Shown here in pieces: positions 1 to 8,849 of a DNA stretch of 64,000 nt. The notes below the pieces were generated by a model. That model ran no database searches. It was not told the DNA's origin and was given only the letters and a program-made list of their open reading frames with translations. Position 1 is the stretch's first letter. Every line of letters starts with the position of its first letter. This stretch comes from Pseudomonas sp. Irchel 3A7 (GTDB lineage Bacteria > Pseudomonadota > Gammaproteobacteria > Pseudomonadales > Pseudomonadaceae): assembly GCF_900187565.1 (NCBI RefSeq), contig NZ_FYED01000010.1, positions 1 to 64,000 of the forward strand, read 5' to 3'. Made by a program: the position numbers and the translations under genes.

Positions 1-1
1 C

Positions 2-106
2 TGGAGCACGATCTACATCACAGGCAAAAAGCCTAAGGAGCTGCACGGCTTCCAAGTCCCTCCCTCGATGATCAGTCGAGAACTATCGCTCCTGATGGAG
101 CGATAG
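2..106 (+). CDS. possible 3' end of a truncated gene
   Basis: An open frame enters from the left edge and runs 34 codons to a TAG at 104-106. I do not recognise the product; the visible tail is hydrophilic and ends in ELSLLMER. The stop codon lies inside a perfect hairpin, which would suit the end of a gene. The fragment is too short to assign. Between this point and the hydrolase at 291 I see only a short stretch (about 117-150) resembling the GCTGCGATCTTT intergenic repeats common in Pseudomonas. Confidence 0.25.
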   Translation, partial: WSTIYITGKKPKELHGFQVPPSMISRELSLLMER

Positions 107-107
107 T
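82..107. other. perfect 11-bp inverted repeat
   Basis: ACTATCGCTCC is followed by a TGAT loop and then GGAGCGATAGT, an 11-bp perfect stem. No T-run follows, so it is not a standard intrinsic terminator. It could be a transcript-end stabilising hairpin or a protein site. Confidence 0.45.
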
Positions 108-290
108 CGAGATACAAGGAGCTGCCGCAAGCTGCGATCTTTCGATCTGCCCAAGTGCTTGCCAGACATGGTGTCAAGGTAGTGTCGAGAGGGTGTTTGG
201 AAAACTGAATAATTCAGAAGCTTTTGTTCTTTTTTAGAGAAGATCTCCCGGAATCACCCGTGGCGACTCCGGCAGCAGCAGGCGACGACC

Positions 291-1355
291 TTACAGGTTG
301 TCGGCGTCGATGATGGCCTTGGCAAAGGCTTGCGGATCTTCTTGCGGCAGGTTGTGACCAATGCCGCCGGTGATCAGCCGGTATTCGTACTTGCCGGTGA
401 AACGCTGGCGGTAGTCCTCGGCTTTCGGATGCGGTGCGCCGTTGGCGTCGCCTTCCATGGTGATGGTCGGCACGCTGATGGACGGGGCCTTGGCCAGTTT
501 CTGTTCCAGGGGGTCGTATTTCGTTTCGCCTGGAACCATGCCCAGGCGCCAGCGGTAGTTGTAGATCGTGATGTCGACGTGATCGGGGTTGTCCAGGGCG
601 GCGGCGCTGCGGTTGAACGTGGCGTCATCGAACGCCCATTGCGGCGAAGCCAACTGCCAGATCAACTTGGCAAACTCATGGGTATTCTTTTCATAACCCG
701 CACGACCACGCTCGGTGGCGAAGTAGAACTGGTACCACCACTGCAATTCAGCTTTGGGCGGCAAGGGATTCTTGCCGGCGGCCTGGTTGCCGATCAGGTA
801 GCCGCTGACCGAAACCAGCGCCTTCACCCGCTCAGGCCAGAGCGCCGAGACGATACCCGCCGTACGGGCACCCCAGTCGTAGCCGCCGAGTACGGCTTGT
901 TTGATTTTCAACGCGTCCATGAAATCGATGACATCGCTGGCCAGGGCGGCGGGTTGGCCATTGCGAAGGGTTTTTTCGGACAGGAAATGCGTATCGCCAT
1001 AGCCCCGTGCATACGGCATCAGTACCCGGTAACCCTTCGCCGCGAGCAGTGGCGCGACCTCGTCATAGCTGTGGATGTCGTAAGGCCAGCCGTGCAGGAG
1101 AATGACCACCGGGCCATTGGCCGGGCCGGTTTCGGCATACGCCACGCTCAGCAAGCCGGCATTGACGTGTTTGAGCGGGCCGAACGGGGTGTCGGCGGTG
1201 GTTGACGCACTGACGGGTGCAGGTGCTGCGGTGGCAGGGGTACTGGCCTGAGCGTTGACTGCTCCCAGCACACCCAATGTCAGAGCAAGAACGGTGGAAC
1301 CCACCAGATGGCGGCGATTTTTGTCGGCGTGTTTGTTCAACAAATGCACTTTCAT
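291..1355 (-). CDS. secreted alpha/beta hydrolase, epoxide hydrolase-like
   Basis: The 354-residue protein starts with a long signal sequence (hydrophobic stretch about 19-37, ASTPATA beyond it) and so is probably exported. The alpha/beta hydrolase core begins near residue 60. HGWPYD forms the oxyanion region. The nucleophile elbow reads GGYDWGAR, with Asp rather than Ser, as in epoxide hydrolases and haloalkane dehalogenases. A late GGIGHNLPQEDP carries the likely catalytic His. The substrate cannot be read from the sequence. The gene stands alone, and its upstream side (1356-1510) would hold the promoter. Confidence 0.8.
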   Translation of the reverse strand: MKVHLLNKHADKNRRHLVGSTVLALTLGVLGAVNAQASTPATAAPAPVSASTTADTPFGPLKHVNAGLLSVAYAETGPANGPVVILLHGWPYDIHSYDEVAPLLAAKGYRVLMPYARGYGDTHFLSEKTLRNGQPAALASDVIDFMDALKIKQAVLGGYDWGARTAGIVSALWPERVKALVSVSGYLIGNQAAGKNPLPPKAELQWWYQFYFATERGRAGYEKNTHEFAKLIWQLASPQWAFDDATFNRSAAALDNPDHVDITIYNYRWRLGMVPGETKYDPLEQKLAKAPSISVPTITMEGDANGAPHPKAEDYRQRFTGKYEYRLITGGIGHNLPQEDPQAFAKAIIDADNL

Positions 1356-1510
1356 GGTGGAGCTCCTTTTTAAATGTAGGTCGGGCAGGGGAGGCCGTGG
1401 TTCACATTTAAGAGCAGGCAGGTATCCGGGCTATTTCAGAAAGGCGTGCGGGTGAAGCGTTTTGTATCGTGGGGAAGTGTAGATACATTTCGATACAGGG
1501 CGGGGAAGGT

Positions 1511-1612
1511 TGTAGGAGCGAGCTCTGCTCGCGATGGACGTTAACGAAAACGCGGGCTGCCTGGATGATCGCGTTGCCTGGACGTTTATCGCGAGCAAGC
1601 TCGCTCCTACAG
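1511..1612. repeat. REPIN (two inverted REP elements, TGTAGGAGCGAGC type)
   Basis: TGTAGGAGCGAGCTCTGCTCGCGATGG is answered about 50 bp later by its inverse ending GCTCGCTCCTACA. The flanks around it (1356-1510 and 1613-1716) hold no gene that I can see. An open frame runs through the repeat into the next gene, but that upstream extension is not coding. Confidence 0.85.
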
Positions 1613-1716
1613 AGGAATGTCGGGTTTGTCCGTTAGGCGCTATCTACTGGCTTACTAGCGTTAGCCGGCAACCGTGTGGCGGAGTAGAGTCGTGGCCACA
1701 CCCCTGGCAAACCCGG

Positions 1717-2724
1717 ATGATCCCGATGACTCGCCCTCGCTTCCTGCCCGACAACTTCACCCTGACCCTGATCGGCGTGGTGCTTCTCGCCAGTTTGCTG
1801 CCTGCCAGCGGGCAGGTGGCGGTGGGCTTTGGCTGGCTGACCAACGTCGCCATTGCGCTGCTGTTTTTCCTGCATGGCGCCAAGCTGTCCCGCGAATCGA
1901 TCATCGCCGGCGCCGGCCACTGGCGCTTGCATCTGCTGGTGTTCAGCCTGACCTTCTTGCTGTTCCCGCTGATCGGGCTGGCGCTCAAGCCGGTGCTGTC
2001 ACCGATGATCGGCGCCGACCTGTACATGGGCATGCTCTACCTCTGCGCGCTGCCCGCCACGGTGCAGTCGGCGATTGCCTTCACGTCCCTGGCCCGGGGC
2101 AACGTGCCGGCGGCGATTTGTAGCGCGGCAGCCTCCAGTCTGTTCGGTATTTTTCTCACGCCGCTGCTGGTGACCCTGCTGCTGAATGTGCACGGCGAAG
2201 GCGGTTCGACCCTCGATGCCATCGTGAAAATCAGCGTGCAGTTGTTGCTGCCGTTCATTGCCGGGCAGATCGCGCGACGCTGGATCGGCGCGTGGGTGGG
2301 GCGTAACAAGAATTGGCTGAAGTTCGTTGATCAGGGGTCGATTCTGCTGGTGGTCTATGGCGCGTTCAGCGAAGCGGTGAACGAAGGCATCTGGCACCAG
2401 ATTCCGTTGCGGGACCTGGCGGGGCTGGTAGTCGCCTGCTGCGTGGTACTGGGTCTGGTATTGGTGGCCTCCACCGTGCTGGGCAAACTCTTCGGCTTCA
2501 ATCAGGAAGACCGCATCACCATTCTGTTCTGCGGTTCGAAGAAAAGCCTGGCCACGGGTGTGCCGATGGCCCAGGTACTGTTCGCCGGCAGCACCATCGG
2601 CGTGTTGATCCTGCCGCTGATGCTGTTCCATCAGATTCAGTTGATGGTGTGTGCAGTGTTGGCGCAGCGCTATGCAAAACGCCAGGAAACGGTGGCGCAA
2701 TTGATGGGGCAGGTGGACCCTTGA
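1717..2724 (+). CDS. bile acid:sodium symporter family (SBF-like) transporter
   Basis: This is an integral membrane protein of about 335 residues with roughly ten hydrophobic segments and little soluble sequence. It matches the SBF-like/YfeH subgroup of the BASS superfamily, with the FLHGAKLS segment near residue 50 and a late GSKKSLATGVPMA motif typical of this group. These proteins are thought to move organic anions with sodium. The open frame reaches back to 1534, but that part crosses a REPIN, so I take ATG 1717 (or 1726, MTRPRFLPDN) as the start. The substrate is unknown. Confidence 0.85.
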   Translation: MIPMTRPRFLPDNFTLTLIGVVLLASLLPASGQVAVGFGWLTNVAIALLFFLHGAKLSRESIIAGAGHWRLHLLVFSLTFLLFPLIGLALKPVLSPMIGADLYMGMLYLCALPATVQSAIAFTSLARGNVPAAICSAAASSLFGIFLTPLLVTLLLNVHGEGGSTLDAIVKISVQLLLPFIAGQIARRWIGAWVGRNKNWLKFVDQGSILLVVYGAFSEAVNEGIWHQIPLRDLAGLVVACCVVLGLVLVASTVLGKLFGFNQEDRITILFCGSKKSLATGVPMAQVLFAGSTIGVLILPLMLFHQIQLMVCAVLAQRYAKRQETVAQLMGQVDP

Positions 2725-2839
2725 TGGCTGTTCATTGGATTTATGCAAACCTGGTATCGGTGCTATCCAATTAGTGCCATTTATCAATCAATCTCGAAGG
2801 GTAAGTTGCCGCTCGACGATTTCGAATCGAGAGCAACCC

Positions 2840-3934
2840 ATGCCCCGGAACCTTCTGCGCAAGTACGTCCCCGCCGCCGCGAGGATGAGCACCCTCTGTT
2901 TCGCGCTCAGCACCTGTGCGATCGCCAGTGCCAGCGAGCGCGCTCCGCTGGTCATCAAGGATCAGGGAAGCCTGTTCGCCGGCGGTGGGTTGTTCACTCA
3001 GCCGGGCACCTTTGATCCCTATAAACCGTTGCGCCCTGACGGCCAGAGCTACCACGGCGACCACGTCTATGCGTTCTACCAGATTCCGGTTGACGCCCGT
3101 CCGCTGCCAATCGTTATGTGGCACGGCGCGGGCCAATCGGCGAAATCCTGGGAAACCACGGCCGATGGCAGGGAAGGGTTCCAGAACATTTTCCTGCGTC
3201 GCGGTTTCTCCACGTACCTGATCGACCAACCACGCCGTGGCGATGCGGGGCGCAGCCTGGTTGAGGCGACGGTCAAGCCGGCACCGGATGAGCAACTGTG
3301 GTTCAACCAGTTTCGCATCGGCCTGTGGCCCTCGACCTTCGAGGGCAGCCAGTTTCCCCGTGGGCCGCAGTCGCTTGAGCAATTCTTGCGTTCAATGACG
3401 CCCAACACCGGTCCTTTTGACATCGAGGTGGTATCCGATGGCGTGTCCGCGCTATTGGACAAGACAGGGCCGGCCATCCTGTTCACCCATTCGCAAGGTG
3501 GCGGGCCCGGTTGGCTGACGGCGATCAAGAACCGCAATGTGCGGGCCATCGTCGCGTTCGAGCCTGGCAGCAGCTTCGTGTTCCCGGAAGGCGAGGTTCC
3601 CGCGCCGATTCCCAGCGCGTTCGACACGCTCTCGGCACATGTCGTATCGAAGGCGCAGTTTGAAGCCCTGACCCGCATCCCCATCCTGATCTTTTACGGC
3701 GACAACATCCCCGATAAACCCGTTCGGCTACCGGCACAGGACAGCTGGCGTGCCCGGCTGGAGATGGCGCGGCTGTGGCGGGATGCGGTCAATCGTCATG
3801 GCGGTGACGTCAGGCTGATTCACTTGCCGGAGATCGGGATCAAGGGCAATAGCCACTTCCCGTTCTCGGACATGAACAACATCGAGATCGCGGATCTGGT
3901 TTCGGCCTTCCTCGCGGAAAAAGATCTGGATTGA
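2840..3934 (+). CDS. secreted alpha/beta hydrolase (esterase-like)
   Basis: The 364-residue protein begins at MPRNLLRKYV. A basic N-terminus and a hydrophobic stretch ending near ASASERAP indicate export. WHGAGQSAKSW is the oxyanion region and ILFTHSQGGGPGW is the nucleophile elbow, with Ser in HSQGG. A C-terminal GNSHFPFSD supplies a candidate catalytic His. It resembles secreted esterases or acetylxylan-esterase-like hydrolases of unknown substrate. Upstream in-frame sequence back to 2735 is unlikely to be coding. It leads three tandem genes (hydrolase, hydrolase, cupin-CMD) that probably share a transcript. Confidence 0.8.
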   Translation: MPRNLLRKYVPAAARMSTLCFALSTCAIASASERAPLVIKDQGSLFAGGGLFTQPGTFDPYKPLRPDGQSYHGDHVYAFYQIPVDARPLPIVMWHGAGQSAKSWETTADGREGFQNIFLRRGFSTYLIDQPRRGDAGRSLVEATVKPAPDEQLWFNQFRIGLWPSTFEGSQFPRGPQSLEQFLRSMTPNTGPFDIEVVSDGVSALLDKTGPAILFTHSQGGGPGWLTAIKNRNVRAIVAFEPGSSFVFPEGEVPAPIPSAFDTLSAHVVSKAQFEALTRIPILIFYGDNIPDKPVRLPAQDSWRARLEMARLWRDAVNRHGGDVRLIHLPEIGIKGNSHFPFSDMNNIEIADLVSAFLAEKDLD

Positions 3935-3993
3935 TCACAAGCACGGCCATGGTTGCCGTGCACCTTGCAAACAGAAGGGGCAGGAATACTCAT

Positions 3994-5049
3994 ATGACGC
4001 GAACCACGCTGAGGGCCACTTTTCTGGCCGCCATGATCGGGATGTCGGGAGCCGAAGTTAAGGCCGAGGATTACCAGCAGAATCCCTTCACATTGACCTA
4101 CGGTGGCGCGCTCACCAGGAACGAGCCAGGCAAGGTCAACATTCATCCTGTCACTTACAAACTCAATGGCCTGGATATATCCGCCAACGTTTACACCCCC
4201 GCAAACTATGACTCCGCCAAGCAATATCCGGTGGTCGTCGTGGCCCACCCCAATGGCGGGGTGAAGGAGCAGGTCGCAGGCCTGTATGCCCAGCGTCTGG
4301 CCGATCAGGGCTACATCACGATCACTGCCGATGCTGCGTTTCAGGGGGCCAGTGGCGGTCAGCCGCGCAACGTCGACAAACCTGCATACCGCATAGAGGA
4401 TATCCATGGCATGGCGGATTTTATCGCCGGCTACCCGGGCGTCGATCGTTCGCGCCTGGGCTTGCTCGGCATCTGCGGCGGTGGCGGTTATTCATTGAAG
4501 GCGGCGCAAACCGACAAGCGCTTCCAGTCCATCGCAACCCTGAGCATGTTCAACTCCGGACTGGTGCGGCGCAATGGCTACCGGGATTCGCAATTGGCCA
4601 CGATCCAGCAACGCCTGGAGCAGGCATCGGCGGCCCGAGCTCAGGAGGCGGCCGGCGGGGAAATTCTCTATACCGGGGATGCCAAGCTGACGGATGAGCA
4701 AATTGCCAAGTTGCCATTTGATCTGTATCGGCAAGGTTTCGAGTACTACGGCAAGACCCATGCTCATCCCAACTCCACGTTCCGATACACCTTGAGCAGC
4801 CTTCTGGACCTGATGAGTTTCGATGCCACGGATCAGATCGAACTGATCGACAAGCCCTTGCTGATGATTGCCGGCAGCAAGGCCGACAGCCTGTACATGT
4901 CGGAGCAGGCCTTTGCCAAGGCCACAGGCACCCAGGACAAGAAACTGTTCCTGATCGATGGCGCGACGCATATCGAAACCTACTGGGTGCCTGAGTATGT
5001 GGACGTCGCCATTGGCCAGTTGAACGCGTTTTACGCCAGAACGCTCTGA
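3994..5049 (+). CDS. secreted dienelactone hydrolase-like alpha/beta hydrolase
   Basis: This is a 351-residue exported protein (signal peptide about 1-24, cleaved near EVKAED). The elbow reads LGICGGGG, with Cys at the nucleophile position as in dienelactone hydrolases. The late DGATHIETYW provides the His. ATG 3994 is preceded by AAGGGGCAGG, so it is preferred to the upstream in-frame codon at 3931. It lies 59 bp after the esterase-like gene and 18 bp before the cupin-CMD gene, which indicates one operon. Substrates are not deducible. Cytoplasmic DLHs act on chloroaromatic lactones, but a periplasmic role here would differ. Confidence 0.8.
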   Translation: MTRTTLRATFLAAMIGMSGAEVKAEDYQQNPFTLTYGGALTRNEPGKVNIHPVTYKLNGLDISANVYTPANYDSAKQYPVVVVAHPNGGVKEQVAGLYAQRLADQGYITITADAAFQGASGGQPRNVDKPAYRIEDIHGMADFIAGYPGVDRSRLGLLGICGGGGYSLKAAQTDKRFQSIATLSMFNSGLVRRNGYRDSQLATIQQRLEQASAARAQEAAGGEILYTGDAKLTDEQIAKLPFDLYRQGFEYYGKTHAHPNSTFRYTLSSLLDLMSFDATDQIELIDKPLLMIAGSKADSLYMSEQAFAKATGTQDKKLFLIDGATHIETYWVPEYVDVAIGQLNAFYARTL

Positions 5050-5067
5050 CTTGAAGGAACCGAGATC

Positions 5068-6243
5068 ATGAAAAACACCCTTCTGGGTATCGCGGTGTGC
5101 GCTGCGGCGCCCTTCGCCAGTGCCGCCGGGGCTGAAGCGGGGGCCAGTGAATCCCGGGTCGCCCAGCAGATCAGCCGTGCAGGCACCCAGGCGTCGGCGG
5201 CGGGGCCGGCGGATTATTTCACCGGGCGGGTGCGGGTCGATCCCTTGTTTCCCGCCACCCGTGAAGTCAATGCATCGGGCGCTTACGTCACCTTCGAACC
5301 GGGGGCGCGTTCGGCCTGGCACACCCATCCCGCCGGCCAGCGGCTCGTAGTGGTTTCCGGTACCGGGCTGACACAGGAGTGGGGCAAGCCCGTGCAGGAA
5401 ATCCGTCCGGGAGACGTGATCGTTTGTCCACCCGGGGTGAAGCATTGGCACGGTGCCGCACCCACGAGCCCCATGACTCATCTGGCCGTAACCGGTGTGA
5501 TGGAAGGCAAGAGCGTCCAATGGCTTGAGAAAGTCAGCGATGATCAATACAACGCGCGCAATACCGTGGTGCCGCCTTCAATGCCAGCCGAACACCCCGT
5601 GTCCGAGGTGCTGTCCACCAAACAGCAGGCCATTCCATTGATTGCAGCCAGCATGGCCACCAGCAACCTGCCGGGGCTCAATGCTGCCTTGAATCAGGGT
5701 TTGGACGCGGGCCTGACCGTCAGCGAGGCAAAGGAAATACTGGTGCAGCTTTACGCCTACAGCGGTTTTCCACGCAGCCTCAACGCGCTCGGCGAGCTGA
5801 TGAAAGTGGTGCAAACGCGCAAACACAACGGCATTGAGGACGATCCGGGGCGCGAGCCCGGGCGCGTCATTCCCACCGGTAGTGAACTGCTGGCGGTGGG
5901 CAAGGCCAACCAGACCCGCATTGCCGGCGCGCCGGTGCAGGGTCCGCTGTTCGACTTCGCCCCCGTCATCAATCAGTACCTGCAAGCGCATTTGTTCGGC
6001 GACATTTTCGAGCGCGATAACCTTGACTGGCAAAGTCGTGAATTGGCCACGGTTGCGGCGCTGGCCGTCACCCCCGGTGTGGAATCGCAACTGCGCTCGC
6101 ACATGGCCGCCAGCCTGAGGGTCGGCCTGAGCCCCGGGCAATTGCGCGAACTGGCCCGGTTGCTGGCTGACCAAGGCCATACCGATGCGGCCAGGCGTGC
6201 CGGTGAGGCACTGCAAGCAACTCAGGCAAATCAATCCAAATAG
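5068..6243 (+). CDS. cupin and carboxymuconolactone decarboxylase (CMD) domain fusion
   Basis: The 391-residue protein has a signal peptide (about 1-19, ending FASAAGAEA). A cupin domain (about 60-135) carries metal-binding His in AWHTHPAGQ and VKHWHG. Two CMD/AhpD-like helical stretches follow (about 165-250 and 290-375). Cupin-CMD fusions are often annotated as mandelonitrile-lyase-like or gamma-carboxymuconolactone decarboxylase-like, without proven substrates. AAGGAA precedes ATG 5068. The 3' end overlaps the convergent LysR gene by 13 bp. With the two hydrolases upstream it may form a small periplasmic degradation set. Confidence 0.8.
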   Translation: MKNTLLGIAVCAAAPFASAAGAEAGASESRVAQQISRAGTQASAAGPADYFTGRVRVDPLFPATREVNASGAYVTFEPGARSAWHTHPAGQRLVVVSGTGLTQEWGKPVQEIRPGDVIVCPPGVKHWHGAAPTSPMTHLAVTGVMEGKSVQWLEKVSDDQYNARNTVVPPSMPAEHPVSEVLSTKQQAIPLIAASMATSNLPGLNAALNQGLDAGLTVSEAKEILVQLYAYSGFPRSLNALGELMKVVQTRKHNGIEDDPGREPGRVIPTGSELLAVGKANQTRIAGAPVQGPLFDFAPVINQYLQAHLFGDIFERDNLDWQSRELATVAALAVTPGVESQLRSHMAASLRVGLSPGQLRELARLLADQGHTDAARRAGEALQATQANQSK

Positions 6244-7124
6244 CGCAAGGCTTCACGCAGCAGCGTGAAGGCCGGTGAACTCTGGCGCCGGCTCGGATAG
6301 TAGAGATGGTAGCCAGAGAACGGTTCGCACCAATCCGCCAGCACGCGAATCAATCGACCCTGGGCGACGTATTCCTGCACCAGATCTTCCGGCATATAGG
6401 CCAGCCCCAACCCCTTGAGGGCGGCCTCCAGACGCATGGCAATGTTGTTGAACACCAGTTGGCCTTCGACGCGGACTTTCAGCTCTTGCCCGTTTTTCTC
6501 GAACTCCCAGAGGAAGAGCCCACCGTAGGTGGGCATGCGCAGGGTGATGCAGTTGTGCTGCATCAGATCGCCCGGCACGACGGGTTTCGAATACCGGGCG
6601 AAATACGCTGGCGAGCCGACCACCGCCATTCGCATGTCAGGGCCAATGCGCATCGCGATCATGTCTTTGGCGACCTGCTCACCCAAACGGACGCCGGCGT
6701 CGAAGCCTTCGGCCACGATGTCGGTCAGTCCATAGTCGACGATGATTTCGATGCTGAGGTCGGGGTTGTCGGGCAGTAGCTTCCCGAGTACGGGTTGCAG
6801 GATGGTGATCGCAGAGTGCTCGCCGGCGGTGATGCGCAGTTTGCCCGCCGGCTTGTCTCGGAATTCGCTGAGCAAGGCCAGTTCTATATCGATTTCTTCG
6901 AACCTGGGAGCGATCACCCGCAGCAGCTGTTCGCCCGCTTCAGTGGCGGATACGCTGCGGGTAGTGCGTGAAAGCAACCTGACGCCCAGCCGATCTTCCA
7001 GTTGACGCATGGCCCGGCTCAAGGCGGGTTGCGACATGCCGAGTCTGGCAGCGGCGCGAGTGAAACTGCGCTCCTGTGCTACAGCGGCGAAGATCGCGAG
7101 TTGGTCGTAGCTTTCAGCAGTCAT
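6231..7124 (-). CDS. LysR family transcriptional regulator
   Basis: The 297-residue protein has a winged helix-turn-helix at residues 5-64 (FTRAAARLGMSQPALSRAMR) and a substrate-binding effector domain from about 90. It resembles the CrgA/DmlR-like LTTRs. It is convergent with the hydrolase/cupin-CMD operon and overlaps its last gene by 13 bp, so it is a candidate regulator of that operon, though a divergent target is the usual LTTR arrangement. The effector is unknown. Confidence 0.9.
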   Translation of the reverse strand: MTAESYDQLAIFAAVAQERSFTRAAARLGMSQPALSRAMRQLEDRLGVRLLSRTTRSVSATEAGEQLLRVIAPRFEEIDIELALLSEFRDKPAGKLRITAGEHSAITILQPVLGKLLPDNPDLSIEIIVDYGLTDIVAEGFDAGVRLGEQVAKDMIAMRIGPDMRMAVVGSPAYFARYSKPVVPGDLMQHNCITLRMPTYGGLFLWEFEKNGQELKVRVEGQLVFNNIAMRLEAALKGLGLAYMPEDLVQEYVAQGRLIRVLADWCEPFSGYHLYYPSRRQSSPAFTLLREALRYLD

Positions 7125-7375
7125 TTATTCGATCCTGGTATGAACCAGTGGCGATTATGCCGATAAAGCAGGAGGTAAGCTGCCGCAAGAAACATCATTT
7201 AAAAAATCGCGCCGCCAGGTTCGTGTGTGACGAAAGGGTGGCGTCTCTGATATGGCGAAATTCACCTGTCTGTCATCGTGATGTCACCAACGTCGTGGCA
7301 GGATCCTCGCAAACCGCCCTGAGCGACCGGTGCAACGCCGTTCGCGGGCCGATGCAACTGCCAGGAATCCCTCCC

Positions 7376-8311
7376 ATGAAAGATGACGCCTCCCTGTTTG
7401 CGGCCATTGACCTGGGCTCCAATGCGTTTCGCCTGATGATTGGCCAGTCGGTCAAACGCAACCAACAACTCATGATTCAGGAAGTGAAAACCCTGCGTGA
7501 GCCCGTGCGTTTGGCCGAGGGGTTTCAAGGCGGGGCACTGGACGAATTGGCGCTGGATCGGGGATGGCAGGCGCTGGCGCGCTTCGGCAAGAAGTTGCGC
7601 GGATTCGAAGCCGGGCGAGTGCGGGCGGTGGCGACCAGCGCCGTGCGTGAAGCCGACAATGCTCAATTATTCCTGGCCAGTGCGGAGCGCCATCTGGGGT
7701 TTCGAATCGATGTCATCTCCGGCCAGGAAGAAGCGCATCTGGTCTACGCCGGTGTTGCCCATACGATTCCGTGTCAGCAGAGCATGCGCCTGGTGGTGGA
7801 TATTGGTGGCGGATCCACCGAGTTGATTCTGGGGCGCGGCGCCCGGCCACTGGTCACCGAGAGCATTGCCATCGGCAGCGGCACCTGGGGGGCGCGCTAC
7901 TTTGCGGGCGGCGGTATTACCGCCCAGGCGCTGCTCGAAGCCGAGCGCGTCGCCATGCTTGAGTTTGAAAAGGTAGCCCGCCGTTATCGCACCCAGGGCT
8001 GGCAGCAGACCATCGGCTCTTCAGGCACGGCGCGCCTGCTGGCCAAAATACTCAATGCCAACGCGCTCAATGACTTCGGCCAGCGCGGAATTACCTACAG
8101 CGGCCTGCTGCGATTGTCGCTACGTCTGCTGGAAGTCGGGCATGTCAAAAAGCTGCGGCTGGCGGGCGTGCAACCCCATCGCCTGAGCATCCTGCCGGGC
8201 GGTCTGGTGCTGATGCTGGCGGCGTTCAAGGTCTTCGGCATTTCCCACATGACACCTTCGGAACCGGGGTTGCGGTTCGGCGTATTGCACGGCCTGATGT
8301 CCCGGCACTGA
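7376..8311 (+). CDS. Ppx/GppA family phosphatase, short form
   Basis: The protein is 311 residues long from MKDDASLFAA. It carries the two actin-fold phosphate motifs, AAIDLGSNAFRLMIG near residue 10 and VVDIGGGSTELIL near 140, plus GSSGTARLLA. Enzymes of this family hydrolyse polyphosphate or (p)ppGpp. Classical Ppx and GppA are about 500 residues, so this copy lacks the C-terminal HD-like domains. AGGAATCCCTCCC precedes the ATG. The in-frame extension to 7076 overlaps the LysR start and is not credible. It is followed directly by a REPIN array. Confidence 0.85.
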   Translation: MKDDASLFAAIDLGSNAFRLMIGQSVKRNQQLMIQEVKTLREPVRLAEGFQGGALDELALDRGWQALARFGKKLRGFEAGRVRAVATSAVREADNAQLFLASAERHLGFRIDVISGQEEAHLVYAGVAHTIPCQQSMRLVVDIGGGSTELILGRGARPLVTESIAIGSGTWGARYFAGGGITAQALLEAERVAMLEFEKVARRYRTQGWQQTIGSSGTARLLAKILNANALNDFGQRGITYSGLLRLSLRLLEVGHVKKLRLAGVQPHRLSILPGGLVLMLAAFKVFGISHMTPSEPGLRFGVLHGLMSRH

Positions 8312-8323
8312 ACTGCAAAAAAC

Positions 8324-8821
8324 TGCGGGAGCGGGCTTGCTCGCGAAGGCGTCGTGCCAGACGACATCAATGTTGAATGACCCACCGCTTTCGCGAGCAG
8401 GCTCGCTCCCACAGGAGGATTGGGTGTGCGCATGTATTTTTGCTTCGACAGATGAACAGTGTGGGAGCGAGCCTGCTCGCGAAGACGTCGTGCCAGACGA
8501 CGTCAATGTTGAATGACCCACCGCTTTCGCGAGCAGGCTCGTTCCCACAGGAGGATTGGGTGTGCGCATGTATTTTTGCTTCGACAGATGATCAGTGTGG
8601 GAGCGAGCCTGCTCGCGAAGACGTCGTGCCAGACGACATCAATGTTGAATGACCCACCGCTTTCGCGAGCAGGCTCGCTCCCACAGGAGGATTGGGTGTG
8701 CGCATGTATTTTTGCTTCGACAGATGAACAGTGTGGGAGCGGGGTTGCTCGCGAAGGCGTCGTGCCAGACGACATCAATGTTGAATGACCCACCGCTTTC
8801 GCGAGCAGGCTCGCTCCCACA
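8324..8821. repeat. tandem REPIN array, four units of 136 bp
   Basis: Four REPINs start near 8324, 8460, 8596 and 8732. Each has GTGGGAGCG.GCTTGCTCGCGAA at one side and TTCGCGAGCAGGCTCGCTCCCAC at the other. They are separated by an almost identical spacer of about 45 bp that contains GGATTGGGTGTGCGCATG. Both REPIN and spacer repeat, so the unit of amplification is the whole 136 bp. Small open frames inside are by-products of the repeat. Confidence 0.9.
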
Positions 8822-8849
8822 TTAGGTTGTGATGTTCAGGAATTTGCTT

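Noticed and set aside
1534..1716. N-terminal extension of the SBF-like transporter
   Set aside because: It translates a REPIN; ATG 1717 or 1726 begins at the first conserved residues.
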